Assembly (NCBI RefSeq): GCF_014297285.1
Contig: NZ_JACOQI010000003.1
Coordinates: forward strand, 196,154-260,153
Source of the DNA: Dysosmobacter segnis
GTDB lineage: Bacteria; Bacillota; Clostridia; Oscillospirales; Oscillospiraceae
Length of the DNA: 64,000 bases
Direction of reading: 5' to 3'
Position numbers and translations under genes: made by a program. Under the pieces are notes generated by a model. It worked only from the letters and a program-made list of their open reading frames with translations, was not told the origin of the DNA and made no database searches. This document shows, piece by piece, positions 7,874 to 16,863 of this stretch (the stretch's first letter is position 1; the number at the start of each line of letters is the position of its first letter).

Positions 7874-9142
7874 ATGGACGTTCTTGCCAAGCTGGAGATC
7901 CTGACGGACGCAGCCAAGTATGACGCCGCCTGTACCTCCAGCGGCGTCCGCCGCGGGTTCCGGCAGGGCTATATCGGCAACACCACCTCGTCCATCGCCG
8001 GCTGCTGCCATACCTTCTCCGCTGATGGGCGGTGCGTCACGCTCCTGAAGGTGCTGATGAGCAACTGCTGTGTCTATGACTGCGCCTATTGCGTCAACCG
8101 GCGGAGCAACGATACCCGGCGGGCGGCGTTTACGCCGCAGGAGCTGGCGGACCTGACCATCAACTTCTATCGGCGGAATTATATTGAGGGGCTGTTCCTC
8201 TCCTCCGGGGTACTGCGGAATCCGGACTACACCATGGAGCAGATGATCCGGGCCATCCGCATTCTTCGGGAAGAATACCGCTTCAATGGCTACATCCACG
8301 CCAAGGCCATCCCCGGCGCCGCCCCGGAGCTGGTGGAGCAGCTGGGCCTTTTGGCCGACCGACTGAGCTGCAACATCGAGCTGCCCTCAGAGACAGGACT
8401 GCGGACTCTGGCCCCGGAAAAGACGAAGGCCGCTGTACTGGCTCCTATGCGGCAGATCCAAGTCAGAAGTATTCAAAATAAAGAAGAACTGGTCAAGTAC
8501 CGCCACACGCCCAAGTTCGCCCCGGCGGGCCAGAGCACCCAGATGATCGTGGGTGCCACGCCGGACAGCGACCTCCACATTCTGCGGCTGACGCAGGGGC
8601 TTTATGACCGGTATCAGCTGAAGCGGGTATTTTTCTCCGCCTATGTGCCGGTGGTGGAAAGTGCCCTTCTCCCCTCCAAGGAGACCAAGCCGCCCCTGCT
8701 GCGGGAGCATCGGCTCTATCAGGCGGACTGGCTGCTGCGGTTTTACGGGTTCCGTGCGGAGGAGCTGCTGGACGAGCAGGCCCCTTCCTTTGACCCCCGT
8801 CTGGACCCCAAATGCTGCTGGGCCTTGCGGCATCCTGAATTTTTCCCCGTAGAGGTGAACCGGGCGGACTACGAAGCACTGCTGCGCGTCCCCGGTCTGG
8901 GGGTAGTATCCGCCCGCCGCATCCTGACTGCCCGGCGGACTGGCCCCCTGCGGCTGGAAAATCTGCCGAAATTAGGTGTGGTCATGAAGCGGGCGCAGTA
9001 TTTCCTCACCGCCAATGGCCGCATGGCCGACGGTCTGCGCTTCACGCAAGACAGCCTTCTGCGAAACCTCATCGCCGTGGAGCAGTCCCTGCTGCCCCAG
9101 CCGGAGATGCGACAGCTTTCTCTGTTCGACGATGCCGTTTAA
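7874..9142 (+). CDS. Putative DNA modification/repair radical SAM protein (TIGR03916-like)
   Basis: A 422-aa protein with the radical-SAM cluster motif CVYDCAYC near residue 65 (Cx3Cx2C) in the context LMSNCCVYDCAYCVNRRSND, then SSGV and HAKAIPGA strands of the barrel, and a C-terminal helix-hairpin-helix (LLRVPGLGVVSARRIL). This family is known to travel with a DUF4130 partner, which follows here 15 nt downstream. Function is presumed DNA repair or modification; no reaction is established. The start at 7874 matches homologues; a GTG at 7868 overlapping the previous stop is possible. The LexA box upstream gives independent support for a DNA-damage role. Confidence 0.88.
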   Translation: MDVLAKLEILTDAAKYDAACTSSGVRRGFRQGYIGNTTSSIAGCCHTFSADGRCVTLLKVLMSNCCVYDCAYCVNRRSNDTRRAAFTPQELADLTINFYRRNYIEGLFLSSGVLRNPDYTMEQMIRAIRILREEYRFNGYIHAKAIPGAAPELVEQLGLLADRLSCNIELPSETGLRTLAPEKTKAAVLAPMRQIQVRSIQNKEELVKYRHTPKFAPAGQSTQMIVGATPDSDLHILRLTQGLYDRYQLKRVFFSAYVPVVESALLPSKETKPPLLREHRLYQADWLLRFYGFRAEELLDEQAPSFDPRLDPKCCWALRHPEFFPVEVNRADYEALLRVPGLGVVSARRILTARRTGPLRLENLPKLGVVMKRAQYFLTANGRMADGLRFTQDSLLRNLIAVEQSLLPQPEMRQLSLFDDAV

Positions 9143-9157
9143 GTCCGGAGGTGCCCT

Positions 9158-10015
9158 ATGAACGAAATGATCTACACCTATGACGGCAGCTTCGAGGGCT
9201 TTCTCTGCTGCATTTTTGACAGCTACGCCAACAAAGAAGTCCTCACCGCCATTACCGACGATGAGGACTCTGCGCCTATTCTGTTTCCCGTCCGGGCAAT
9301 CCGCACCGACAGCGGCCACGCCGGACGGGTCCTGCGAAAATTGCACAAGCTCTCCCCCTACGGAGAGGAGCTGGTACGTCGGGGGTTTCTCACCTGCATG
9401 GAGGAACGCGAGATCCGCCTGTACCGGCTGGTGGTAAAGCTGCTGCGGGAAGGTCCCAGTTTTCTGCGGAACTTTTCCGACGAGACGCTTCATCCGGTAG
9501 CGACAGCCGTCCGGCATCTCAACGGCGAAGCCCATCTTTTAAAAGGCTTTCTCCGCTTCTCCGATCTGGGCGGCATTCTGGGAAGCGAGATCGAACCGAA
9601 AAATAGGGTCCTCCCCATTCTGCGGAGCCACTTCTGCGCCCGCTATCAAAACGAGAAATTTTTCATTTATGACCGTGTCCACCACGAGGCGCTGTTTTAC
9701 GCCGCCGGCAAGGCCGTCATTCGCCCGTTAGCGGACTTTCAGATGGCGCCGCCGAATGAAACGGAGGCCGCCTACCGGCTGCTTTGGAAGCGGTTTTACG
9801 ATACCGTGGCTATTCGGGAGCGGGAAAATCCAAAACTACGAATGACCCACATGCCAAAGCGTTATTGGTCCACCATGACGGAATTTCAGGATGATCCCTA
9901 TTTCACTCCGCAAAGCTCTGCCGCAGCCGTTCCAGTCCCCGGCGTTCCAGCCGGGAAACCTGCACCTGGGACACCCCCAGCACCCGGGCGGCCCGCTCCT
10001 GCGTCAGCCCCTTGA
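9158..10015 (+). CDS. DUF4130 / TIGR03915-type DNA metabolism protein
   Basis: A 285-aa partner of the radical-SAM protein. The N-terminus (YTYDGSFEGFLCCIFDSY) and the block FIYDRVHHEALFYAAGKAVIRPLADF are typical; homologues are sometimes fused to uracil-DNA glycosylase. Family members usually end soon after a segment like MPKRYWSTMTEFQ, near residue 245. Here the frame runs on about 40 codons as Pro/Ala-rich sequence that is antisense to the 3' end of sigF, giving a 113-bp convergent overlap. The ancestral stop seems to have been lost. Preceded by ggaggtg. Confidence 0.85.
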   Translation: MNEMIYTYDGSFEGFLCCIFDSYANKEVLTAITDDEDSAPILFPVRAIRTDSGHAGRVLRKLHKLSPYGEELVRRGFLTCMEEREIRLYRLVVKLLREGPSFLRNFSDETLHPVATAVRHLNGEAHLLKGFLRFSDLGGILGSEIEPKNRVLPILRSHFCARYQNEKFFIYDRVHHEALFYAAGKAVIRPLADFQMAPPNETEAAYRLLWKRFYDTVAIRERENPKLRMTHMPKRYWSTMTEFQDDPYFTPQSSAAAVPVPGVPAGKPAPGTPPAPGRPAPASAP

Positions 10016-10607
10016 AATAGCGGAGCAGAATCGTCATGCGCTCCTTTTCCGGCAGTTGATCCACCGCCTCCCGCAGGGCGATGCGCTCCACAAGTCCCTC
10101 CTCCGGAGCCTCTGTGCCCAGCAGCCCCTCCAGCGCAAGGCCGTCCGCTGTTTCCCGCTGCAAGGAATCCGGTGCCTCTGTGGCCAGATCCACTTGGGCG
10201 ATCTCCTCCGGTGTCCATCCGGTCTGGGCCGACAGTTCGGAGAGGGACGGCTCCTGCCCCAACTCCTGCCGCAGCCGCTCCCGCAGGGCATACAGAGTCA
10301 GTGCCTGCTCCCGGATGCTCCGTCCCACCTTGATGGTGCCGTCATCCCGGAGAAACCGCCGGATCTCCCCGGCGATCTTGGGAACGGCATAGGTGGAAAA
10401 GCAGGTGCCGTAGGAAAAATCAAACCCCCGGATCGCTTTCAGAAACCCAAGACATCCCAGCTGGTACAGATCGTCCGGCTCCACTCCCCGGCCGTAATAC
10501 CGGCGGACCACACTCCAGATCAGGCCGTTGTTTTCCAGCACTGCCTGCTCACATGCGTCCCGGTCCCCCTCCTGAGCCGCCCGCAGCAGCTCCATGGCGC
10601 CATTCAT
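9903..10607 (-). CDS. sigF: RNA polymerase sporulation sigma factor sigma-F
   Basis: Forespore-specific sigma factor SpoIIAC, 234 aa. Region 2 is visible (DDLYQLGCLGFLKAIRGFDFSYGTCFSTYAVPKIAGEIRRFLRD) and region 4.2 ends in an HTH (LTQERAARVLGVSQVQVSRLERRGLERLR). It is third in the spoIIA operon; its start overlaps the spoIIAB stop by 4 bp, implying coupled translation. Activity is controlled by SpoIIAB and SpoIIAA encoded just upstream. The 3' end overlaps the DUF4130 gene on the other strand. Confidence 0.97.
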   Translation of the reverse strand: MNGAMELLRAAQEGDRDACEQAVLENNGLIWSVVRRYYGRGVEPDDLYQLGCLGFLKAIRGFDFSYGTCFSTYAVPKIAGEIRRFLRDDGTIKVGRSIREQALTLYALRERLRQELGQEPSLSELSAQTGWTPEEIAQVDLATEAPDSLQRETADGLALEGLLGTEAPEEGLVERIALREAVDQLPEKERMTILLRYFKGLTQERAARVLGVSQVQVSRLERRGLERLRQSFAE

Positions 10608-11047
10608 CGCTTGATCCGGGGGGCGATCTTCTTTTTCATCACCACGGTGGTACCCCGGCCAGCCACGGACCGCACCTTTAAACTATCCATAAAGCTCTCC
10701 ATGATGGTGAAGCCCATGCCGCTGCGTTCCTCTCCTCCGGTGGTGAACATGGGCTGCCGGGCCTTTTCCACATCCGGGATGCCCCGGCCGTAGTCCCGCA
10801 CCGTGATCTCCAGCACCTGTTCGGTACAGATCCGGACCTTCACCGTCACCTTGCCGATCCGGTCCGGGTACGCATGGACGATGGCGTTGGTGGCCGCCTC
10901 AGAAACGGCGGTCTTGATGTCCTCCAGCTCGTTGAGAGTGGGGTCCATCTGTGCCGCGAAGCAGGCCACCGCGGAGCGGATAAACCCCTCGTTGCTGCTC
11001 TGGCTGGGAAACTGCAAAGTGACTTCATTTTCCGTCTTTATTTTCAT
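10604..11047 (-). CDS. spoIIAB: Anti-sigma-F factor and serine kinase SpoIIAB
   Basis: GHKL-fold ATPase of 147 aa that holds sigma-F inactive and phosphorylates SpoIIAA. The N-box EAATNAIVHAYPD, G1 box DYGRGIPD and glycine-rich GMGFTIMESFMD are intact. It overlaps sigF by 4 bp and lies 15 nt after spoIIAA, the standard operon order. Confidence 0.97.
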   Translation of the reverse strand: MKIKTENEVTLQFPSQSSNEGFIRSAVACFAAQMDPTLNELEDIKTAVSEAATNAIVHAYPDRIGKVTVKVRICTEQVLEITVRDYGRGIPDVEKARQPMFTTGGEERSGMGFTIMESFMDSLKVRSVAGRGTTVVMKKKIAPRIKR

Positions 11048-11062
11048 TATGTAAACCTCCCG

Positions 11063-11368
11063 TTATTGAATGGAAACCAGCCGCCCGATGCCGGCAGCGT
11101 CCAGAACACGGCGGGCCTGCTCCGGCACGTTCCGGAGCACAACGCTGCCCTCCATCAGCTGCATCCGCTGCTGAGACCGAAGGATCAGGGCGATCCCGGA
11201 GCTGTCCATAAAGGTCACGCCCGCAAAGTCTAAGATCAGACTTCGGGGAAGGGCCGCATCAATGGCGATCTCCACTTCCTTCAAGGCATTTCTGGCCCCG
11301 TGATGGTCCATTTCTCCGCTGAATTCCAGCAACAGCTCCCGGTCTGTGTCCCGCGCTCGTATATCCAT
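11063..11368 (-). CDS. spoIIAA: Anti-sigma-F factor antagonist SpoIIAA
   Basis: STAS-domain protein of 101 aa that releases sigma-F when unphosphorylated. The phosphorylatable serine is in TFMDSSGIALIL. The start MDIRARDTDREL at 11368 is chosen because agaggg lies 8-9 nt upstream; a longer frame begins 11 codons earlier but has no ribosome site. First gene of the operon. I found no convincing sigma-H promoter by eye upstream. Confidence 0.95.
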   Translation of the reverse strand: MDIRARDTDRELLLEFSGEMDHHGARNALKEVEIAIDAALPRSLILDFAGVTFMDSSGIALILRSQQRMQLMEGSVVLRNVPEQARRVLDAAGIGRLVSIQ

Positions 11369-11401
11369 ACTATTCCCTCTTTTGTCGAATTTTATCCCCA
11401 T

Positions 11402-11652
11402 TTGTCAAATCAGCTCAGAAGGTACTCTGCTCCGATCAGATCTGTTGGGGAATGGCTTGTCTTACGGTGATGGTAGCATATTCGCCGGACAGGTTTCTGT
11501 CGAAGCCGGGTGCGACTGTCATATTTTTTATGTAAATCTCTGCCGGTTATCTCTCACCTGCCGTATCACGGTCAAAATCGACGGAAAACGTTCCCTTAAT
11601 GCGCCCATGGCCCTGCCTTCGGGCCCATAATAGCGCACTTGAAATTTGCAGC
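11402..11652. other. Intergenic region upstream of spoIIAA
   Basis: About 250 bp between the diverging upstream side of spoIIAA and the carB-dapF terminator. No coding sequence, RNA or repeat that I can support. It must hold the spoIIA promoter, which I could not assign. Confidence 0.4.
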
Positions 11653-11693
11653 AAAAAAAGCGGCCCATGCGTAAAACGCATAGGCCGCTTTTT
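11653..11693 (-). terminator. Rho-independent terminator of the pyrimidine operon
   Basis: On the minus strand a stem built on AAAAAGCGGCC and GGCCGCTTTTT, with an inner ATGCGT/ACGCAT pairing, ends in seven T. It lies about 50 nt after the carB-dapF stop. Confidence 0.9.
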
Positions 11694-11741
11694 CGTGCAG
11701 TCAAAGCAGATTAGATCCAGTTTTCAAAAACGGTTTTTCCG

Positions 11742-14700
11742 TTAGTACACCGCTTCGCCGGTATAAACCAGCTTGGCGTCGCCGGTGAGGGTGATCTTCT
11801 CGTCGGTGTAATTCACCACCAGATCACCGCCGGCAGCCCGGACGGTCACATCCCGTCCCTTTTCGCACATACCGTTGGCCACGGCCGCCACCACAGCGGC
11901 GCAGGCACCGGTGCCGCTGGCCATGATCTCGCCGCTGCCCCGCTCCCAGACCCGCATTTTGATGGTGCTGGGATTCACCACGCGAATAAACTCTGCGTTG
12001 ATCCGCTCCGGGAAATAGGGAGCCTGCTCAAACCGGGGACCGAGGAACTCCACATCCACATCGTCGATCCGGGGGCAGAAGGCCACGCAATGGGGCTCTC
12101 CCACGTCTACGCAGGTGATGTTGAAGGACTGTCCGCCGATATACACCGGGTAATCCACCACCGTCTTTTCCGCGATGGCAAACCGGAAGGCCGCCGCATC
12201 CAGAGAGGCGCAGCCCATATCCACACAGGCGGAGGTCACAAGACCGTTGGCGGTGTAGAGGTGTACCTCCCGGACGCCGGCACCGGTCTCGATCCGCATA
12301 TCTTCCTTTTTCACCAGACCGTTGTCATACAGGTACTTGCCCATGCAGCGCAGGGCGTTGCCCGCCGTGGCGCTCTCGCTGCCGTCGGCGTTGAACAGCC
12401 GGATCTTCGCGTCGGCAATGTCGGAATGCTCCATCAGGACGATCCCGTCGGCGCCGATGCCGTAGTGCCGGTCACAGAAGGTGACGCACAGGGACTCCGG
12501 GCAGGTGATCTCGCCGTGGAAGTTTTCCAGGAAGATGTAATCGTTTCCGCAGGTCTGCAGCTTGGAGAATTTCAGCTTCTGACGCTCGCTGCGGAGGTGG
12601 CAGATGTCGATGAGCTCCGTGTTCCGCTGGTTGTAGCGGCTGGCCAGAATATCCGTCAGCGCGTTGGCGGTATCCAGAGAGGTCAGGCACGGGATCCCCA
12701 GCTGGACGCAGCGGTGGTTCAGATGGATGAAGTCCCGGATATAGATGGGCTCCGTGGAGCCGGTGAGGATCACATAGTCGATCCGGCCGTTTTCAAGGAG
12801 CTGGAACACCCGGTTGTCCTTCCCCAGCTTGCCCACGATCTCCACATCGGTACCCAGACGGGAGATCTCTCTGGCGGTGCCGTCGGTGGCGTAGAGCTTG
12901 TAGCCCATTTCGTCCAGCTTCCGGGCGATGTTGACGATCTCCGGCTGATCCCGGTGGTTCACGGAGATCAGCACGCCGCCGCGGGCCTCCTTCTCCACCT
13001 TGTATCCGGCAGAGACAAGGCCCTTGAACAGGGCCTCCTGCATATTTTTGCCAAGGCCCAGCACCTCGCCGGTGGATTTCATCTCCGGGGAGAGGGCAGC
13101 GTTGGCATCGGTGATTTTCTCAAAGGAGAACACAGGCACCTTCACGGCTACATAGGGGGGCTGGCGGTACAGACCGGTGCCATAGCCCAGAGAGGCCAGA
13201 GGCTGACCCACCATGACGCGGGTGGCCAGATCCACCATGGGTACGCCGGTGACCTTGGAAATGTAGGGCACCGTGCGGCTGGCACGGGGGTTCACCTCAA
13301 TGACGTACAGCTCGTTCTGGTAGATCAGATACTGAATATTGATGAGGCCATGGGTTCCCAGAGACAGGGCCAGCTTTTCCGAGCAGTCCACAATGACCTT
13401 CAGCATCTTATCTCCGATGGAGAAGGGCGGATAGACAGCGATGGAGTCACCGGAGTGGACACCGGTGCGCTCGATGTGCTGCATGATGCCGGGGATCAGG
13501 ACGTCCTTGCCGTCGGAAATGACGTCCACTTCCAGTTCCTTGCCCATGAGGTACTGGTCCACCAGCACCGGGTTTTCGATCTTGCCGGAGAGGATGACCT
13601 CCATGTAAGTCCGCACGTCCTCATCGTTGTGGGCGATGACCATGTTCTGGCCGCCGATGACGTAGGAAGGGCGCAGCAGCACGGGATAGCCCAGCTCATG
13701 AGCGGCGTCCAGCGCCTCCTGCATACCGGTGATGGCCCGGCCCTGAGGCCGTTTGATAGAGAACCGCTCCAGCAGGGCATCGAACCGTTCCCGGTCCTCT
13801 GCCATGTCGATGGACTCAGCGCTGGTACCCAAAATGGGGATACCGTGGCTGTCCAGGAACTTGGTGAGCTTGATGGCCGTCTGGCCGCCGAAGGCCACCA
13901 CCACGCCCACGGGCTTCTCCACCTCGATGATGTGCATGACATCCTCGGGGAACAGAGGCTCAAAGTACAGGCGATCGGCGGTATCATAGTCCGTGGAGAC
14001 GGTCTCGGGGTTGTTGTTGACGATGACTACCTCGTAGCCCAGCTCCTTCAGCGTCCAGACGCAGTGGACGGAGGAATAGTCGAACTCGATGCCCTGACCG
14101 ATGCGGATGGGGCCGGAGCCAAGCACCATAATGACCGGCTTGCCGCTGCGGGGGAAAGTCCGGGATTCGCAGAACTTATCAAAAGTGGAATAGAAATAGG
14201 GAGTCTCGGCATCGAACTCCGCGCCGCAGGTATCCACCATCTTGTAGACGGCGTCCTTCTTTTCACAGGGCAGCGCGGCAGCGCCGGAGAGTCGCTTGAG
14301 GGTATCGTCGGGATAGCCCATCTTCTTACCGGTCTCATAATGCTCAACAGTGAGGCCGTCCTTTTCCAAAGCCTTTTCAAATTCCGCCATTTTCTTCAGC
14401 TTTGCAAGGAACCAGCGGTCGATCCGGGTGATGCTGAAGATCTCGTCGATGGACGTACCGCCCTTCAGGGCCTCAAAAATGGTGAACAGCCGATGGTCAT
14501 CCACCCGACGGAGCCGCTCCCAGATGGGGGCATGGTCCTCGGGATCGTTTTTGCGGTTCAGGCTGTCCAGGCCCACCTCCGCCCCCCGGACGGCCTTCAT
14601 CAGTGCCATCTCAAAGCTGGGAGCGATGGCCATGACCTCGCCGGTGGCCTTCATCTGGGTACCCAGCTTGCGGCTGGCGTCGGCAAACTTATCGAAGGGC

Positions 14701-15779
14701 CACTTGGGCATCTTCACCACAATGTAGTCCAGCGTGGGCTCAAAGCAGGCGCAGGTCTTACCGGTGATGTCGTTCTTGATCTCGTCCAGGGTGTAGCCCA
14801 GGGCGATCTTCGTGGTGATCTTGGCAATGGGATAGCCGGTGGCCTTGGATGCCAGGGCGGAGGAACGGCTGACGCGGGGATTCACCTCAATGACCGCATA
14901 TTCAAAGCTGTCCGGATTCAGGGCCAGCTGCACATTGCAGCCGCCCACGATGCCCAGATGGGTGATGATGTCCAGAGACGCTTTCCGGAGCATCTGGAAC
15001 TCCTTGTCCGCCAGGGTCTGGGTAGGGGCCACCACGATGGAATCGCCGGTGTGGACGCCAACGGGGTCAAAGTTCTCCATGGAGCAAACGGCGATCACGT
15101 TGCCCACGCCGTCCCGCATGGTCTCAAACTCGATCTCCTTCCAGCCGAAGATGGCCCGCTCCACCAGGATCTGGGTAATGGGAGAAGCGTCCAGACCGGT
15201 TTGGGCGATGATCCGCAGCTCCGCCTCATTGGCGGCGGCACCGCCGCCGGCGCCGCCCAGGGTAAAGGCGGGACGGACGATGACGGGATAACCGATCCGC
15301 TCGGCCACCTCTAAGGCACCCTCTACCGTTTCGGCAATATCGGAGGCAATCACCGGCTGACCGATCTCCGCCATGGCTTCCTTGAACAGCTCCCGGTCCT
15401 CAGCCCGGGAAATAGCCTTGGCGTCGGTGCCCAGCAGACGGACCCCCTGCTCCTGGAGGAAGCCCTCCTTGTCCAGCTGCATGGCCAAGGTCAGGCCGGT
15501 CTGGCCGCCCAATCCTGCCAGAAGGCTGTCGGGCTTTTCCTTCTTGATGATGCGCTTGATGGTCTCCGTAGTCAGAGGCTCCAGATAGATCTCGTCCGCC
15601 ATGGCCTGATCGGTCATGATGGTAGCGGGGTTGGAGTTGCACAGCACCACGTCCACCCCCGCCTCCTTCAGGATGCGGCAGGCCTGGGCGCCGGCGTAGT
15701 CAAACTCGGCGGCCTGGCCGATGACAATGGGGCCGGAGCCGATAACCAGGACTTTTTTGATACTTGTATCCAAAGGCAT
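11742..15779 (-). CDS. carB: Carbamoyl-phosphate synthase large chain fused to diaminopimelate epimerase
   Basis: A single 1345-aa frame. Residues 1-1068 are a full CarB: two ATP-grasp halves (VIGSGPIVIGQAAEFDYAG and VLGSGPIRIGQGIEFDYSS each start one) and the MGS-like allosteric domain ending near NTELIDICH. From residue 1069 (KLKFSKLQTCGNDYIF) a complete DapF of about 275 aa follows without linker. Both DapF catalytic cysteines are present (GNALRC; GSGEIMASGTGACA). The position of DapF's usual Met is a CTG codon and no ribosome site is seen there, so this is a real fusion. CarB makes carbamoyl phosphate for pyrimidines and arginine; DapF makes meso-diaminopimelate for lysine and peptidoglycan. 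Overlaps the carA stop by 1 bp. Confidence 0.95.
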   Translation of the reverse strand: MPLDTSIKKVLVIGSGPIVIGQAAEFDYAGAQACRILKEAGVDVVLCNSNPATIMTDQAMADEIYLEPLTTETIKRIIKKEKPDSLLAGLGGQTGLTLAMQLDKEGFLQEQGVRLLGTDAKAISRAEDRELFKEAMAEIGQPVIASDIAETVEGALEVAERIGYPVIVRPAFTLGGAGGGAAANEAELRIIAQTGLDASPITQILVERAIFGWKEIEFETMRDGVGNVIAVCSMENFDPVGVHTGDSIVVAPTQTLADKEFQMLRKASLDIITHLGIVGGCNVQLALNPDSFEYAVIEVNPRVSRSSALASKATGYPIAKITTKIALGYTLDEIKNDITGKTCACFEPTLDYIVVKMPKWPFDKFADASRKLGTQMKATGEVMAIAPSFEMALMKAVRGAEVGLDSLNRKNDPEDHAPIWERLRRVDDHRLFTIFEALKGGTSIDEIFSITRIDRWFLAKLKKMAEFEKALEKDGLTVEHYETGKKMGYPDDTLKRLSGAAALPCEKKDAVYKMVDTCGAEFDAETPYFYSTFDKFCESRTFPRSGKPVIMVLGSGPIRIGQGIEFDYSSVHCVWTLKELGYEVVIVNNNPETVSTDYDTADRLYFEPLFPEDVMHIIEVEKPVGVVVAFGGQTAIKLTKFLDSHGIPILGTSAESIDMAEDRERFDALLERFSIKRPQGRAITGMQEALDAAHELGYPVLLRPSYVIGGQNMVIAHNDEDVRTYMEVILSGKIENPVLVDQYLMGKELEVDVISDGKDVLIPGIMQHIERTGVHSGDSIAVYPPFSIGDKMLKVIVDCSEKLALSLGTHGLINIQYLIYQNELYVIEVNPRASRTVPYISKVTGVPMVDLATRVMVGQPLASLGYGTGLYRQPPYVAVKVPVFSFEKITDANAALSPEMKSTGEVLGLGKNMQEALFKGLVSAGYKVEKEARGGVLISVNHRDQPEIVNIARKLDEMGYKLYATDGTAREISRLGTDVEIVGKLGKDNRVFQLLENGRIDYVILTGSTEPIYIRDFIHLNHRCVQLGIPCLTSLDTANALTDILASRYNQRNTELIDICHLRSERQKLKFSKLQTCGNDYIFLENFHGEITCPESLCVTFCDRHYGIGADGIVLMEHSDIADAKIRLFNADGSESATAGNALRCMGKYLYDNGLVKKEDMRIETGAGVREVHLYTANGLVTSACVDMGCASLDAAAFRFAIAEKTVVDYPVYIGGQSFNITCVDVGEPHCVAFCPRIDDVDVEFLGPRFEQAPYFPERINAEFIRVVNPSTIKMRVWERGSGEIMASGTGACAAVVAAVANGMCEKGRDVTVRAAGGDLVVNYTDEKITLTGDAKLVYTGEAVY

Positions 15780-16846
15780 TAGACTCTGCCCCCTTTCATC
15801 AACTCTACAAACTGGTCAAAGAGGAAGGACGTATCCTTGGGGCCAGTACAAGCCTCAGGATGGAACTGGACGGTAAACGCCTTCAGCTCCGGATAGTCGA
15901 TGCCCTCGCAGGTGCCGTCATTGGCGTTGACAAAACGAACCTTGCCCAGTTTCACCGTATCGCCGTCCACGGCGTAGCCGTGGTTCTGGCTGGTGATGTA
16001 AGTACGGACGCCGTTCAGATCCCGGACCGGCTGGTTCACGCCCCGGTGACCGTATTTCAGCTTATAGGTGCTGCCGCCGGCGGCCAGAGCCGTCAGCTGG
16101 TGGCCCAGGCAGATGCCGAACATGGGCACCTTGCCCAGAAGTTTGCGGATCTGCTCGATTTGATACGTGTTTTCCGCAGGATCGCCGGGGCCGTTGGACA
16201 GCATCACGCCGTCCGGATCCGCCGCCAGAATCTCCTCCGCGGAGGTGGTCGCAGGCAGGACCGTCACGGTGCAGCCCCGCTTCTGGAGCTCCCGGACAAT
16301 GTTGCGCTTGGCGCCGTAATCCAGCAGGGACACCCGGAAGCGCTCCTCCCCTTCCGCCTGATAGCGGTCGGGCTCCTTGCAGGAAACAGCCTCCACCACA
16401 CCGGTGATGGCGTAGGTCTTGATGGGAGTCAGATCGGCGGGGATCTCGTCGCAGATGGCGGCATTCATCACGCCGTGCTCCCGGATGATGCGGGTCAGCT
16501 CCCGGGTATCCACACCGCACAGGCCCGGCACGCCCTGCTCTTTCAAGTATGTATCCAGATCGCAGTCCGTCCGGAAATTGGAGGGTGTGTCGCAGTATTC
16601 CCGAACCACATAGCCCTTCACGCAGCAGGCTCCTTCAAAATCCTCCCGGATGATGCCGTAGTTGCCGATCAGAGGATAGGTCTGCATAACGATCTGTCCG
16701 GCATAGCTGGGGTCCGTCAGGGTCTCGACGTAGCCGCACATACCGGTGGTGAACACCAGCTCACCCACGGTGTCGGTCTCCGCACCGAACCGGACGCCCT
16801 CAAATACCTGGCCGTCCTGTAAGATCAAATAACCTTTTTTCATCAT
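15779..16846 (-). CDS. carA: Carbamoyl-phosphate synthase small chain
   Basis: Glutamine amidotransferase subunit, 355 aa. The N-terminal domain starts GYLILQDGQVFEGVRFGAE. The class-I GATase nucleophile is in FGICLGHQLTALAAGG and the catalytic His/Glu in QFHPEACTGP. It supplies ammonia to CarB, encoded immediately downstream with a 1-bp overlap. Part of the minus-strand pyr operon; 17 nt after pyrI. Confidence 0.97.
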   Translation of the reverse strand: MMKKGYLILQDGQVFEGVRFGAETDTVGELVFTTGMCGYVETLTDPSYAGQIVMQTYPLIGNYGIIREDFEGACCVKGYVVREYCDTPSNFRTDCDLDTYLKEQGVPGLCGVDTRELTRIIREHGVMNAAICDEIPADLTPIKTYAITGVVEAVSCKEPDRYQAEGEERFRVSLLDYGAKRNIVRELQKRGCTVTVLPATTSAEEILAADPDGVMLSNGPGDPAENTYQIEQIRKLLGKVPMFGICLGHQLTALAAGGSTYKLKYGHRGVNQPVRDLNGVRTYITSQNHGYAVDGDTVKLGKVRFVNANDGTCEGIDYPELKAFTVQFHPEACTGPKDTSFLFDQFVELMKGGRV

Positions 16847-16863
16847 AATCTCCTCAGGCCGTC

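Noticed and set aside
11369..11440. TTGACA-like word upstream of spoIIAA
   Set aside because: No -10 at the right distance, and a sigma-H promoter would be expected. I could not assign one.
12090..15314. A 1074-codon open frame on the plus strand opposite carB
   Set aside because: It is the complement of a high-GC conserved gene. No ribosome site, and the composition (His/Gly/Asp/Val repeats) is that of an antisense shadow.
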